A stretch of DNA of 12,288 nucleotides from CAZVXI01 sp964631295 (GTDB taxonomy: Bacteria > Planctomycetota > Phycisphaerae > Phycisphaerales > SM1A02). Location of the stretch: contig CAZVXI010000091.1 of assembly GCA_964631295.1 (NCBI GenBank), positions 1-12,288 of the forward strand, in the 5' to 3' direction. Positions 10,862 to 12,288 of the stretch are shown here, piece by piece. Made by a program: the position numbers and the translations under genes. Numbering within the stretch: position 1 is the stretch's first letter; each line of letters begins with the position of its first letter. Under the pieces are notes generated by a model, which searched no databases, had not been told where the DNA came from, and saw only the letters and a list, made by a program, of their open reading frames with translations.

Positions 10862-12288
10862 GTGTACAAGACCATCCGCATCGCGACCAGCAAGTCCGCC
10901 GAACACATCGTGCCCGTTTTTGCAGGCGATACACTCGCGCTGCCGGGCGGACTGTCATCGTTGGGCAAAGCAACAACTGATGCGCTTAAGGCAGCGCTCA
11001 AGACACCGGGCTTCAAGGCCGATGCAGGTGAAGTCGTACCCGCAGGTGACGGCGCAGCGCTGCTCGGCCTCGGCAAGAAAGACGCCCTGACCACCAGGAC
11101 GCTGCGCAAGGCCGGCAGCCTGCTTGGGAAGCGCCTCGATCGCATGGGCGTCAGCGCGGCACGGCTGCACCTCACAGAAGCGCTCGACAAGCACACGATT
11201 GAGGCGCGCACCGCCGGGCGATGCATCACTGAAGGCCTCGGGCTTGGCAACTGGCGCGTCGACTTCTTCGATGGAAAAGCCACCCAACACGACAAACCCG
11301 GCGGCACCCTGTCACTCGGATCGTCCGATGCTGCCTGCACGAAGGGAATGAAGCACGGCCTCGCGCTTGCTGAATCAACCAACTATGCCCGGCAACTTGC
11401 CGCCACACCACCCAACATCTGCAACCCGACATGGATCACAAGTGAAGCGCGCAAACTCGCGCGCAAGACTGGTATGTCGTGCAAAGTCATCTCGTTCGAT
11501 CAGGCAAAGAAGCTCGGCATGGGCGGGCTTGTCAACGTCGGTAAGGCATCAGCCAGCAAGCCCGCGCTGATCATCCTCGAACACAAGCCGGAGAAGCCTC
11601 GCAAGGGCTCAAAGATCGCACTTGTCGGGAAGACAATCACCTACGACACGGGTGGCTATTCGCTCAAACCCAGCGCCTCGATGAAGGGTATGAAGAGCGA
11701 CAAGAACGGCGGCATGGCGGTGCTCGGTGCGATGCATGCCATCGCCACGCTGGATATGCCCGTGCATGTCTACGGCGTACTTCCCGCTGCAGAGAATATG
11801 GTCAGTGCCGACGCATACAGGCCCGATGACATCATCACGATGTACAACGGCATCACCGTCGAGGTCACCAACACCGATGCAGAAGGCCGACTCGTCCTGG
11901 CTGATGCGCTCGCGTACACATGCGAGAAGATCAAGCCGACGGCGATTGTTGATGCTGCCACGCTCACGGGCGGCGTGGTTGTGGCGCTCGGCAGCTTCAG
12001 CGCGGGACTGTGGTGCAACGACGACGCTTTGCGAGCGCGCATGCTTGATGCAGGCGAATCAAGTGGCGACCGGTGCTGGCGCCTGCCGCTGTGGGAGGAA
12101 CACCGCGATTTCATGCGCGCCAGGCATGCAGATCTGTGGAACTCCGCACCATCACGCGACGCGCACGCCACGCAGGGCGCTGCATTCCTGAGTTACTTTG
12201 TTGATGAAGATGTTCCCTGGGCACATGTCGATATCGCGGGTGTGAGCGATACAGATTCTGACGATGATATCTATGTCACCGGCCCCAC
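10862..12288 (+). CDS. pepA: Leucyl aminopeptidase (M17), 3' end outside window
   Basis: Cytosolic, normally hexameric, two-metal aminopeptidase removing N-terminal residues from peptides. 475 residues are in the window; the family is about 490-500, so only the last few are missing. Residues 1-150 form the N-terminal domain, beginning YKTIRIATSK. The catalytic domain holds the metal-site residues in the expected order: Lys257 and Asp262 in VGKTITYDTGG, Lys269 in SLKPS, Asp280 in MKSDKNGG, and Asp339, Glu341 and Arg343 in the signature NTDAEGRL. AAENM and AYRPDD match the family, and HVDIAG with DTDSDDD lies near the end. The metal loop TYDTGG replaces the enterobacterial TFDSGG; as far as I recall this is common in planctomycetes. 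All metal and catalytic residues are kept, so activity is expected. The GTG start is fixed by AGGAGG at 10849. It is divergent from thiD2-thiE. Confidence 0.95.
   Translation, partial: MYKTIRIATSKSAEHIVPVFAGDTLALPGGLSSLGKATTDALKAALKTPGFKADAGEVVPAGDGAALLGLGKKDALTTRTLRKAGSLLGKRLDRMGVSAARLHLTEALDKHTIEARTAGRCITEGLGLGNWRVDFFDGKATQHDKPGGTLSLGSSDAACTKGMKHGLALAESTNYARQLAATPPNICNPTWITSEARKLARKTGMSCKVISFDQAKKLGMGGLVNVGKASASKPALIILEHKPEKPRKGSKIALVGKTITYDTGGYSLKPSASMKGMKSDKNGGMAVLGAMHAIATLDMPVHVYGVLPAAENMVSADAYRPDDIITMYNGITVEVTNTDAEGRLVLADALAYTCEKIKPTAIVDAATLTGGVVVALGSFSAGLWCNDDALRARMLDAGESSGDRCWRLPLWEEHRDFMRARHADLWNSAPSRDAHATQGAAFLSYFVDEDVPWAHVDIAGVSDTDSDDDIYVTGP

Overview
The window is GC-rich, densely coding bacterial DNA with a run of ten Ns at 2778-2787, so it is a draft or metagenome scaffold made of two contigs (1-2777 and 2788-12288). 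The gene content fits a planctomycete, probably of the Phycisphaerae: a ThiD2-ThiE fusion of the kind known from Rhodopirellula, a leucyl aminopeptidase with a TYDTGG metal-site variant, a DUF3299-like anchored protein, and split ALDH16-type aldehyde dehydrogenases. The taxon is inferred from protein character alone and no marker gene is present.

Layout. Positions 1-973 (-) hold glyceraldehyde-3-phosphate dehydrogenase, running off the left edge. 1133-1516 (-) is a BamE/SmpA-like lipoprotein. 1716-2297 (+) is a PduO-type cobalamin adenosyltransferase. 2298-2964 has no convincing gene; it contains a degenerate 21-bp-periodic repeat comb and the assembly gap. 2965-4431 (+) is an aromatic-L-amino-acid-type decarboxylase with a GTG start, followed by atpG (4495-5382, +), standing away from any other ATP synthase gene, and a membrane-anchored DUF3299-like protein (5544-6503, +). 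Next come a non-catalytic aldehyde dehydrogenase half (6647-7519, +), a small DUF486/DMT membrane protein (7607-7900, -) and a full catalytic aldehyde dehydrogenase (8012-9487, -). A promoter-terminator unit of about 100 nt (9575-9711, +) looks like a small RNA gene. The thiD2-thiE fusion (9695-10783, -) and the leucyl aminopeptidase (10862 to the right edge, +) diverge from one short shared promoter region.

How the genes relate. Most are housekeeping and metabolic genes with separate promoters rather than one pathway: glycolysis, B12 activation, amine formation, ATP synthesis, thiamine synthesis and peptide turnover. The clearest functional pair is the two aldehyde dehydrogenase chains, which resemble the catalytic and pseudo-catalytic domains of ALDH16 as separate genes.

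Regulatory signals. Several genes carry a sigma70-like -10 box of the form TACGNT or TANNAT. In some (atpG, the ALDH half, thiD2-thiE and perhaps pduO) that box lies only 5-9 nt before the start codon with no Shine-Dalgarno sequence, which suggests leaderless mRNAs. Others (decarboxylase, DUF3299-like, lipoprotein, pepA) have good Shine-Dalgarno sites. I see no CRISPR array, insertion sequence, prophage, tRNA or rRNA.
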